From JAZLIL01 sp045617405 (GTDB lineage Bacteria; Bacillota; Clostridia; Lachnospirales; Lachnospiraceae), in contig JAZLIL010000050.1 of NCBI GenBank assembly GCA_045617405.1, forward strand, positions 1 through 6,073: DNA of 6,073 nucleotides. The letters run 5' to 3'. The notes under the pieces were generated by a model. The model was given only the letters and a program-made list of their open reading frames with translations, made no database searches and had not been told where the DNA came from. Position 1 is the first letter of the stretch, and each line of letters opens with the position of its first letter. The position numbers and the translations under genes are program-made. Below, piece after piece: positions 1 to 5,682 of this stretch.

Positions 1-78
1 CTAATATTACTTAAATAAATCGTCTAAAATTCTTCCTTTTCTCTATATCTTCCTATCACATTGTTTATACTATCATTC

Positions 79-127
79 TTAATGGCGGCCGTCAAACTGC
101 TTTTTAACGTTTCAAGGCCGCCATTAA
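79..127. repeat. GC-rich 12-bp inverted repeat, possible bidirectional terminator
   Basis: Arms 79-90 (TTAATGGCGGCC) and 116-127 are perfect reverse complements around a 25-nt loop, and AAAC/GTTT (94-97 with 109-112) can pair inside the loop. Neither side is followed by a clean T-run, so a classical intrinsic terminator is only a guess. It could end transcription from an unseen gene left of the window, or back up the two terminators that follow metA. Confidence 0.45.
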
Positions 128-204
128 TGTTGATTTAGAAATCGGATTTTTTCCGTACCATCTTATATTACCAAATAATGAGGATTTGTATATATGCAAT
201 ATGT

Positions 205-227
205 AAAAAGACGGCCGTAGCCGCCTT
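205..227 (-). terminator. Intrinsic terminator, second in the metA direction
   Basis: Read on the minus strand, AAGGCGGC-TACG-GCCGTCTT forms an 8-bp stem (one G-T pair) with a TACG tetraloop. The T-run 209-205 begins within its 3' arm. It lies about 60 bp beyond the first leftward terminator, so it probably catches readthrough from the metA transcript. Confidence 0.6.
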
Positions 228-283
228 AAGATTTTGTTAGAATAATTCGAATGCTGTGAACTCCCGGCCATCGTAACATTTAT

Positions 284-318
284 AAAAAACGACCTGTGGA
301 GAAAAACCCCGCAGGCCG
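284..318 (-). terminator. Intrinsic terminator downstream of the duplicated metA tail
   Basis: On the minus strand CGGCCTGCGG (318-309) pairs with CCACAGGTCG (299-290), with one mismatch and one G-T pair, around a 9-nt loop. Six T follow at 289-284. The hairpin starts 17 nt after the TAG that closes the duplicate metA tail, the usual position of a gene-end terminator. It is therefore probably the original metA terminator. The intact metA stop lies about 200 nt further upstream on this strand. Confidence 0.7.
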
Positions 319-334
319 CATATTTACGGCATTT

Positions 335-394
335 CTATTCGTTTTTGTTACCAATTGCCTCCACATCATACGGCGTGGCCTGATAGACGTAATA
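335..394 (-). pseudogene. Second copy of the metA C-terminal coding end (fragment)
   Basis: The minus strand reads YYVYQATPYDVEAIGNKNE and then TAG (337-335). The intact metA ends YYVYQATPYDVDSIGNKP. Over 17 shared codons 15 residues are identical, yet 14 of 51 bases differ, nearly all at codon third positions. The alignment is ungapped at an exact offset of 183 nt, and similarity stops abruptly upstream of the first TAT codon (394). There is no start codon or body, so it cannot be an independent MetA. It is either the original end of metA displaced by an insertion, or the last trace of a second metA-like gene. The adjoining terminator at 284-318 favours the first view. This is inference; the repeat itself is directly visible. 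Confidence 0.75.
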
Positions 395-406
395 TCTGCG
401 AAAGCT

Positions 407-531
407 ACAAGCCGTGTCAGATGGAATAATTGGGTCCGGTGGGAGCTTGCTCACACAAGGACACATTTATAACATCTGATAGGGCGCCAGCCCGCGAACG
501 AGAAAACGTCAGTTTTCGAGTCACGGCTTGT
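407..531 (-). ncRNA. Inverted-repeat element with multibranched RNA fold (candidate structured RNA or small mobile repeat)
   Basis: The ends are a perfect 10-bp inverted repeat, ACAAGCCGTG (407-416) and CACGGCTTGT (522-531). On the minus strand the interior gives three hairpins in order. The first is GAAAAC-TGAC-GTTTTC (517-502). The second is GGGC-TGGC-GCCC (493-482). The third is a long irregular arm whose base is TCAGATG/CATCTGA (479-473 with 423-417), continuing through GTCC/GGAC (462-459 with 437-434) to a GTG-GAG-loop-CTC-CAC tip (456-439). Together with the closing stem this is a four-helix junction of about 125 nt. There is no credible reading frame. The metA stop codon lies inside the closing stem. 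I do not recognise it as a named RNA family. It could act as RNA in the metA 3' untranslated region, or be a non-autonomous palindromic repeat (MITE-like). Confidence 0.5.
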
Positions 532-1447
532 TGCCAATAGAATCGACGTCGTAAGGTGTAGCTTGGTATACGTAATAATTCAGCCAGTTTGAATACATTG
601 CGTTTGAATGAGCTCTCCATGTAAGAAGAGGTTTCTCGGAGGGATCGTCGTTGGGATAGTAATTCTTCGGAATGTCAATCTCAAAACCCTTTTCCACGTC
701 ACGCCTGTATTCTTTGTCAAGCGTGAGCCTGTCGTACTCAAAGTGCCCAAGGACGAAAAACTGTCTTCCCTCCTCCGCCATAACGAGAAGAACACCTGCC
801 TCATCGCCCTCGGCAAGAATAGTAAGGCGCTCATCATTCTTAATCTGCTCTTCCGAAACCGATGTATAGCGGGAATGAGGTGCAAGGAAAACATCATCAA
901 ATCCTCTGACAAACGGCTCCTTACGCTTGTGGATTCTGTGCTCGAAAATGCCGAAGAGCTTCTTGTCCAGATCGATTTTGTCAATACCGTAGTGATAATA
1001 GAGTCCGGCCTGAGCACCCCAGCAGATGTGAAGCGTTGAGGTCACATTAGTCTTTGACCAGTCCATGATTTTCTTGAGTTCGTTCCAGTATACAACCTTT
1101 TCGAAATCAAGCTGTTCCACAGGTGCTCCGGTAATAATCATACCGTCAAACTTCCTGTTCTTGACATCATCAAAAGTAAGATAGAACTTATCAAGATGGC
1201 TTGTTGGAGTATTCTTCCCGACGTAAGACGCTGTTGTCATAAACGTTACATCAACCTGAAGAGGCGTATTGGAAAGTGAACGCAGCAGATGAAGCTCTGT
1301 GTCCTCCTTCAGGGGCATGAGATTTAAAATAACAATCTGAAGGGGCCTGATATCCTGTGACATCGCCCTTCTTTCATCCATTGTGAAAATGTTCTCTTCC
1401 TCAAGCTGCATTCTTACGGGAAGATCACTCTGAACTTTAATAGGCAT
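521..1447 (-). CDS. metA: Homoserine O-acetyltransferase (MetA family)
   Basis: This 308-residue protein has the usual length of the MetA family (E. coli 309). It should transfer an acyl group from acyl-CoA to L-homoserine in the cytoplasm, the first committed step of methionine synthesis. Visible active-site residues match family numbering: the nucleophile Cys142 in HICWGAQAG, His235 and Glu237 in GHFEYD, and the lysine of NLMPLK near residue 47. Residue 111 is Glu (TGAPVEQLDF); in characterised MetA enzymes Glu here goes with acetyl-CoA and Gly with succinyl-CoA, so O-acetylhomoserine is the predicted product. The ATG at 1447 overlaps the upstream gene's end by 11 bp, with only a weak purine-rich AAAAGAG before it, suggesting translational coupling. 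Oddity: the last codons (from Tyr291) exist in a second copy at 335-394. Gln295 is the only CAA among ten glutamines, the other nine being CAG. The final Lys-Pro-stop lies inside an inverted-repeat element. Confidence 0.96.
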   Translation of the reverse strand: MPIKVQSDLPVRMQLEEENIFTMDERRAMSQDIRPLQIVILNLMPLKEDTELHLLRSLSNTPLQVDVTFMTTASYVGKNTPTSHLDKFYLTFDDVKNRKFDGMIITGAPVEQLDFEKVVYWNELKKIMDWSKTNVTSTLHICWGAQAGLYYHYGIDKIDLDKKLFGIFEHRIHKRKEPFVRGFDDVFLAPHSRYTSVSEEQIKNDERLTILAEGDEAGVLLVMAEEGRQFFVLGHFEYDRLTLDKEYRRDVEKGFEIDIPKNYYPNDDPSEKPLLTWRAHSNAMYSNWLNYYVYQATPYDVDSIGNKP

Positions 1448-2414
1448 GGCAAAACTCTTTTCTGTTTATGTTTTCTTCAGAGAGAATCTCAAGCTTTTCC
1501 GTCTCGAGATTAAATCTGTAGGCGTTTTTCGAAAGATAGTCCGTCGGCAGGACAACTTCCTCATTTACAGACCTGATCATCTCCCTGATTTCTTTACATC
1601 CGGGAATTCGATCCTCCGGAATGACAATCAGCTCATGAATTGATGAAGGAATCACTATCACACCAGAAGGTACTCTTCTGTCCAGGTACTCCGAAAGCGC
1701 AGCACTGATCCTTTGGGCCGTTCCATAATAAAAAATCGAAGAAGCGCCAAAAAAACCTTCGGAATTCGTAAGAATAAACATCTCGCTTCCTATGCTTCCA
1801 TCGATGGCGAAATCAGGCTCAAGTCCTTTCTCGGACATAATTTCGCGCACCCTGTCCTCAAGCGAGCCAAAACGCATGGGGAAAAGCCTCGGCGTATTTC
1901 TGACTGCCGCCAAAATGATTTTGTCTCTGTCAACGCCCCAGCCTTCAAGCATTTTGTTGGTTATCTGCACGCTTCCGACCCCGGTATTAACCTCACTGTA
2001 CACAATAAAAAATGTCAACACAAGATCGAGTATCGGCACAAACGGTACCCCGTCAAGCATCTCGCGGTTCTTTTCTGCATTTACCACCCTGAAGCATATC
2101 TTGTCTTCAATGTCCCCATAATCCAGCGAGAATTCACAGTTCGCCGTTCTGCCCTCGCTTGTGGTCTGATAGATTTCAATTATCTGACGCACAATATCAG
2201 AAAGACTTCTGCCAGTAACGAAATCTTCGTAATACTCGTTGACATAGATTGTCGGAGCAATATTCTCGTTTGCCTTTCTAATGGTGATACCGAAAAGTCT
2301 TACAGAATTGTTTTTTAGAACTTCACCTGAAGTGATCTCATAGTGCCCGCCGAGCTCGCTTTTGAGCATAGTGACAACAGTGTCCGCAAATTCTTTTAAT
2401 GATTCAGTTTTCAT
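1437..2414 (-). CDS. DUF5688 family protein, function unknown
   Basis: A 325-residue soluble protein with no signal peptide or clear membrane segment. I recognise the DUF5688 pattern, known mainly from Lachnospiraceae: an N-terminal part with EVLKNNSVRLFGITIRK, then NIAPTIYVNEYYEDF and a region ending in EIYQ (about residues 30-90). Next comes VPFVPILDLVLTFFIVYSE (about 120-140), a WGVDRD...NTPRLFPMRF segment, a LTNSEGFFGAS segment, and VIVIPSSIHELIVIPED (about 250-270) near the C-terminus. No catalytic motif is evident and no function is known. The start chosen is ATG 2414, which follows AGGAG by 6 nt; an in-frame TTG nine codons upstream (2441) would lie across that site and is unlikely. 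Its stop overlaps the metA start by 11 bp (1437-1447), so it is the first gene of a probable two-gene operon. A role linked to methionine is only a guess from position. Confidence 0.85.
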   Translation of the reverse strand: MKTESLKEFADTVVTMLKSELGGHYEITSGEVLKNNSVRLFGITIRKANENIAPTIYVNEYYEDFVTGRSLSDIVRQIIEIYQTTSEGRTANCEFSLDYGDIEDKICFRVVNAEKNREMLDGVPFVPILDLVLTFFIVYSEVNTGVGSVQITNKMLEGWGVDRDKIILAAVRNTPRLFPMRFGSLEDRVREIMSEKGLEPDFAIDGSIGSEMFILTNSEGFFGASSIFYYGTAQRISAALSEYLDRRVPSGVIVIPSSIHELIVIPEDRIPGCKEIREMIRSVNEEVVLPTDYLSKNAYRFNLETEKLEILSEENINRKEFCHAY

Positions 2415-2420
2415 AACTCT

Positions 2421-2425
2421 CTCCT
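2421..2425 (-). promoter_or_regulatory. Ribosome binding site fixing the DUF5688 gene start
   Basis: On the minus strand AAAGGAGAG stands directly before the ATG at 2414, with AGGAG spaced by 6 nt. It supports this internal ATG over the in-frame TTG at 2441. Confidence 0.8.
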
Positions 2426-2465
2426 TTACGATTTTTCGCAAAGAAGGTCGTTCCTGTCTGCTATT

Positions 2466-2495
2466 AGACTAGCATGTGTTCGAATAAAAAATCAA
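2466..2495 (-). promoter_or_regulatory. Candidate promoter of the DUF5688-metA operon
   Basis: On the minus strand TTGATT (2495-2490) is followed after 18 nt by TAGTCT (2471-2466), preceded by TGC as in an extended -10. A better -10 match, TCTAAT (2468-2463), would need a long 21-nt spacer. Transcription would begin about 40-50 nt before the ATG, too close for a riboswitch leader. The -35 lies in the left copy of the 33-bp repeat. Confidence 0.35.
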
Positions 2496-2517
2496 GTACC
2501 TTTCGCATTTATTTTTT
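2485..2517. repeat. 33-bp direct repeat, copy 1
   Basis: Starts TAAAAAATCAAG, has TTTCG in the middle, and ends ATTTATTTTTT. It matches copy 2 (2548-2580) at 30 of 33 positions with a period of 63 bp. A-tract and T-tract ends suggest bent DNA or a regulator site in the divergent promoter region. Promoter duplication is another possibility. Confidence 0.7.
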
Positions 2518-2547
2518 CCGGGTCATACCTCAATTACAATGACACAT

Positions 2548-2580
2548 TAAAAAATCAAGAAGCTTTCGTATTTATTTTTT
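2548..2580. repeat. 33-bp direct repeat, copy 2
   Basis: Second copy of the repeat at 2485-2517, differing at three positions, two in the central block (2560, 2562) and one at 2569. It ends 13 nt before the TATAAT box of the rightward promoter, so it would cover the -35 region of rluF. A protein bound here could affect both divergent operons. Confidence 0.7.
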
Positions 2581-2599
2581 GCACCTTCTGACTTATAAT
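2571..2599 (+). promoter_or_regulatory. Candidate rluF promoter
   Basis: A perfect -10 box TATAAT (2594-2599) has at 17-nt spacing only a weak -35, TTTATT (2571-2576), within the T-rich end of the second 33-bp repeat. Transcription would start near 2606. The ribosome binding site GAGGAG (2619-2624) lies 6 nt before the ATG at 2631. An alternative pairing is TTGCAC (2579-2584) with TTATAT (2602-2607), 17-nt spacer. Confidence 0.45.
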
Positions 2600-2630
2600 C
2601 TTTATATGATTTTCAGATGAGGAGTATACA

Positions 2631-3377
2631 ATGGGTAAGAGCCGAGACTTTGATAAAGTAGTACGCGAAGAGGGTGTCAGAATCAATAAATACCTTGCGG
2701 ATTCGGGCATCTGCTCCCGCAGGCAGGGAGATGAAGCCGTTGCAGCAGGCAAAGTTCTGATTGACAAAAAACCTGCCGAAATGGGAAGCAAAGTACTTCC
2801 GGGACAGGTTGTATCGTTTAACGGTCAGGTCATCACCCCCGCAAAGGACATGATTCTCATTGCACTTAATAAGCCCGCCGGCATTGTCTGCACTACCGAC
2901 AGACGAGACCCCGACAACATTATCGACTTTTTGAATTACAAAAAGCGCATCTTCCCTATCGGCCGCCTTGACAAGGATTCCGAAGGTCTTATCCTTCTCA
3001 CCAATAACGGTGACATCGTAAACAAGATTCTACGAGCCGGAAACAATCACGAAAAAGAGTACGTCGTCACCGTCAACAAGGAGATTACCCCCGAGTTTTT
3101 GAAGAAGATGTCCGAAGGCGTCCCTATTCTTGACACAGTCACGAAAAAATGCCGGGTCACAAAGATTGATGACAGGACCTTCAGCATCATCCTTACTCAG
3201 GGTCTTAACCGTCAGATCAGAAGAATGTGCGAGGCTCTCGACTACCGTGTCCGCCACCTGAAGCGTGTCCGCATCATGAACGTCAGACTCGGCCGCCTGA
3301 AGCCCGGCGATTACAGAAACGTCACCCCGGATGAAATTGCTGAAATGAACCGCCTTATGAAGGGTTCAAGAATGTGA
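2631..3377 (+). CDS. rluF: 23S rRNA pseudouridine synthase, RluF-like (RsuA/RluB/RluE/RluF family)
   Basis: 248 residues. An N-terminal S4 RNA-binding domain (about residues 16-62, VRINKYLADSGICSRRQGDE) is followed by the pseudouridine synthase domain. The catalytic aspartate is Asp114 in the family motif GRLDKDSEGL. Other strong signatures are LIALNKPAGIV (about 76-86), ILRAGNNHEKEY (about 133-144), GVPILDTVTKKC (163-174) and GLNRQIRRMCEALDY (191-205). These match E. coli RluF, which converts a uridine (U2604) of 23S rRNA to pseudouridine, more closely than RsuA or RluB. The basic C-terminal extension of the E. coli protein is missing. The ATG is well placed behind GAGGAG. It may be cotranscribed with ligA, 105 bp downstream, as I see no terminator between them. 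The family is near certain; the target base is inferred from similarity. Confidence 0.93.
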   Translation: MGKSRDFDKVVREEGVRINKYLADSGICSRRQGDEAVAAGKVLIDKKPAEMGSKVLPGQVVSFNGQVITPAKDMILIALNKPAGIVCTTDRRDPDNIIDFLNYKKRIFPIGRLDKDSEGLILLTNNGDIVNKILRAGNNHEKEYVVTVNKEITPEFLKKMSEGVPILDTVTKKCRVTKIDDRTFSIILTQGLNRQIRRMCEALDYRVRHLKRVRIMNVRLGRLKPGDYRNVTPDEIAEMNRLMKGSRM

Positions 3378-3482
3378 CTGACTCTCCCGGATATCATCCC
3401 GCCAATCATTGAAGCGTAAACCTCGGTTGTCGATTTATCGCTTTTCGAACTCACTCACCGACATTAGAATTGGAATACTGCC

Positions 3483-5507
3483 ATGACATTTGAAGAATAT
3501 GAACAGCTTAAAACCACAATAGATTACCACATGGATCGCTACTACAATCAGGACTCGCCTGAAATCAGCGATTTTGAGTACGACAATCTCATGATCTCCC
3601 TTAAAGCGGCTGAAAAGGAGCATCCCGAATGGATTACCCCCGATTCTCCTTCCCAGAAGATTGGCGGAACCGCAAAGCGCGAGGCAGGTGTGAAAGTCAC
3701 TCATGACGTGCCCATGCTCTCTATCGAAGATGTGTTTTCAAAGAATGACGTTACGTCATGGATAGAAAAAGTCAAAGAACTTCACCCCGACTGTCTCTTT
3801 TCTGTTGAGGTAAAGATCGATGGTCTCAGCATGTCATTACGTTACGAAAGAGATGAATCCGGCAGGCTTTCACTTAAGCTTGCCGAGACTCGCGGCAACG
3901 GTTTCATCGGTGAAGACGTTACAGCCAATGCACTCGTCATTCCCGATGTTCCCGCTTTTCTTGACCTTCCTTACGACTCACTCGAGCTTCGAGGTGAAGT
4001 CTACATGGGACACGATGCATTTGATGCTTTCAACGATTTTCAGGAAAAGCTCGGCAAGAAGCCGGCAGCAAATCCGAGAAACCTGGCAGCCGGAACGCTC
4101 AGACAGCTTGACCCCGCCGTGACAAAGGAACGTGGTCTGAAGTTTTTCGTGTTCAACATCCAGCGCGGTCCCCGTGACTTAATGAAAAATCACTGCGATG
4201 CTCTCAACATAGTCGAAAAATCCGGAATCCCGACAGTATTTCACAAGCTCTGTTCAAATGCCGAAGAAGTGCTTAGCGTCATCGATGAAATCGGTGAGAT
4301 GAGAAGCGAGCTCGACTTTGACCTTGACGGCGCTGTAATCAAGCTTGACAATGTTGCCTACCGCAATGATTTTCCCGCAGGAAGCAAGTATTCGGCAGGC
4401 CACATTGCCTACAAATATCCTCCCGAAGAAAAGATTGTCATGATGGATGATATCCTCGTAGATGTAGGCAGAACCGGAAAGCTGACTTTCACCGGAATCT
4501 TCCATGATCCGCAGACCGGGAAGCCCGCAAGACTCTGCGGTACAAGTGTCTCGAGATCAACGCTTCACAACCGTGATTACATCAATTCGATGCACATCGG
4601 AATTGGCGGAACCTACCGTCTCTACAAGAGCGGCGAAATCATCCCGAAGCTTAACGGACTTGTGACAGAACCCGAAAAGATTTTTGAGGTTCCAAAGCTC
4701 TGCCCCGTTTGCAATGCAAAGCTCATCGAGGAAGACGGCACTGCCGACATCCGGTGCGTCAACCCTTCCTGCCCCGCCCAGCTTGTGAGAACACTCTCCT
4801 ACTTTGCTTCATTAAACGCGATGAATATTATGGGACTTGGCGACACTCTCATTGAAGCCCTTGTAAACGAAGGCTTTCTTCAAAGCTTCGCAGACATTTT
4901 CAAGCTCAAAGATTACCGCGAAGAGCTTATCGAAAAGGGCATTATCGGAAAAGAAAAGAACACAGACAAAATCCTTGCTAACATCGAAGCTGCAAAAGGA
5001 AACGACCCTGTTCGTCTCCTGACCGGACTCGGTATCAGAAACGTAGGACTCTCAACCGCAAAGGATCTTATGAAGAACTTTTCTTCCCTTGATGAGCTCA
5101 TGTTTGCCTGCAGAGAACGCCTGACAATGATTAATGACATCGGTGCTGCAACAGCCGACTGCATTGCATCATTCTTCGAAGACGAGAAAAACCGCAGCGT
5201 AATGCTCGAACTTAAATCACTCGGGGTAAACTTTGAAATGCCTAAGACTTCCGCAGGCTCAGCTCTTAACGGTCTGACAATCGTCGTCACGGGAACTCTT
5301 CCCACCCTCGGGCGTAAGGAAGTAACCGACCTCATCGAAGCCAACGGCGGTAAATGTACAGGAAGCGTCAGCAAAAAGACAGACCTTCTTGTTGCCGGAG
5401 AAGCTGCCGGTTCAAAGCTTTCTAAAGCTCAGGAACTTGGCATAAAGATAATCAGTGAATCGGAACTTCTCGAGATGCTTCATTGCCGGCAAGAACCCGA
5501 AACATAA
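3483..5507 (+). CDS. ligA: NAD-dependent DNA ligase LigA
   Basis: 674 residues, full length for LigA. It seals nicks in DNA using NAD+ during replication and repair. Domains in order: the NAD-binding Ia segment (HMDRYYNQDSPEISDFEYD, about residues 16-34); the adenylation domain with KIDG, the AMP-accepting Lys111, plus TRGNGFIGEDVTAN, LELRGEVYM, NPRNLAAGTLRQLDP, DLDGAVIK (280-287) and AYKYPPEE; an OB fold (VGRTGKLTFTGIF, GTSVSRSTLHN, about 325-395); and a Cys4 zinc finger (Cys407, 410, 425, 430). Helix-hairpin-helix repeats with GLGIRNVGLSTA (516-526) and a C-terminal BRCT domain (about 593-670) follow. No key residue is missing. The OB fold and its flanks are rather divergent from textbook LigA (YKSGEIIPKLNGL for the usual K-GDVIP motif). 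The start ATG has only a weak GGAA 7 nt upstream. It converges with the tRNA-Pro gene. Confidence 0.97.
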   Translation: MTFEEYEQLKTTIDYHMDRYYNQDSPEISDFEYDNLMISLKAAEKEHPEWITPDSPSQKIGGTAKREAGVKVTHDVPMLSIEDVFSKNDVTSWIEKVKELHPDCLFSVEVKIDGLSMSLRYERDESGRLSLKLAETRGNGFIGEDVTANALVIPDVPAFLDLPYDSLELRGEVYMGHDAFDAFNDFQEKLGKKPAANPRNLAAGTLRQLDPAVTKERGLKFFVFNIQRGPRDLMKNHCDALNIVEKSGIPTVFHKLCSNAEEVLSVIDEIGEMRSELDFDLDGAVIKLDNVAYRNDFPAGSKYSAGHIAYKYPPEEKIVMMDDILVDVGRTGKLTFTGIFHDPQTGKPARLCGTSVSRSTLHNRDYINSMHIGIGGTYRLYKSGEIIPKLNGLVTEPEKIFEVPKLCPVCNAKLIEEDGTADIRCVNPSCPAQLVRTLSYFASLNAMNIMGLGDTLIEALVNEGFLQSFADIFKLKDYREELIEKGIIGKEKNTDKILANIEAAKGNDPVRLLTGLGIRNVGLSTAKDLMKNFSSLDELMFACRERLTMINDIGAATADCIASFFEDEKNRSVMLELKSLGVNFEMPKTSAGSALNGLTIVVTGTLPTLGRKEVTDLIEANGGKCTGSVSKKTDLLVAGEAAGSKLSKAQELGIKIISESELLEMLHCRQEPET

Positions 5508-5546
5508 GGATACATCATGAGACTTGACGGACACATATTTGGGCAC

Positions 5547-5553
5547 AAAAAAA
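5547..5553 (-). terminator. T-tract terminator right behind tRNA-Pro
   Basis: Seven T on the minus strand follow the tRNA discriminator base directly. The acceptor stem is extended by AAT/ATT on its flanks (5628-5630 with 5552-5554), giving a 10-bp stem that runs straight into the T-tract. The precursor could therefore end by intrinsic termination on its own acceptor stem. Confidence 0.5.
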
Positions 5554-5627
<74 letters not shown>

Positions 5628-5632
5628 ATTTC

Positions 5633-5644
5633 CGGCAATTGCCG
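5633..5644. repeat. 12-bp palindrome in the tRNA-Pro leader
   Basis: CGGCAATTGCCG is perfectly self-complementary. It lies between the predicted transcription start (about 5646-5648) and the mature 5' end of the tRNA at 5627. It could form a small hairpin in the precursor or be a protein site; nothing identifies which. Confidence 0.5.
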
Positions 5645-5653
5645 AACGTGTTT

Positions 5654-5682
5654 ATTATGCAACTAATCACCTGAAATGTCAA
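5654..5682 (-). promoter_or_regulatory. Promoter of tRNA-Pro
   Basis: On the minus strand a consensus -35 TTGACA (5682-5677) is followed after exactly 17 nt by the -10 CATAAT (5659-5654), five of six matches. The predicted start is near 5647, about 20 nt before the mature tRNA. The -35 overlaps the TGA stop of the receiver-domain gene (5681-5679), so the tRNA has its own promoter tucked against the preceding gene's end. Confidence 0.8.

Noticed and set aside
1..334. A small gene in the left intergenic stretch
   Set aside because: Frames are short and broken by stops; only hairpins and terminators can be supported.
407..531. Group I or group II self-splicing intron, or integron attC site
   Set aside because: Too short for an intron core and lacking its conserved elements; the ends do not fit the attC consensus GTTRRRY/RYYYAAC.
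417..620. Open frame of 67 codons on the minus strand across the metA end and the inverted-repeat element
   Set aside because: It overlaps metA in another frame, has no similarity I recognise, and its composition simply follows the hairpins.
608..1039. Open frames antisense to metA
   Set aside because: They are shadows of a clearly coding strand with all MetA catalytic motifs; no ribosome binding site or family signature.
1713..2318. A 201-codon open frame antisense to the DUF5688 gene
   Set aside because: The minus strand has the ribosome binding site, the operon overlap and family-like motifs; the plus-strand product resembles nothing.
2485..2580. CRISPR array from the repeated 33-mer
   Set aside because: Only two copies, AT-tract rich, separated by a single 30-bp gap in a promoter region; no cas genes.
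2415..2630. Possible SAM riboswitch or T-box controlling the DUF5688-metA operon
   Set aside because: The likely leader is only about 40-50 nt and shows none of the expected stems or a terminator; the larger region is taken by repeats and the divergent promoter.
3378..3482. Promoter or terminator between rluF and ligA
   Set aside because: A TAGAAT at 3465-3470 is only 12 nt before the ligA start and has a poor -35; no hairpin with T-run is visible.
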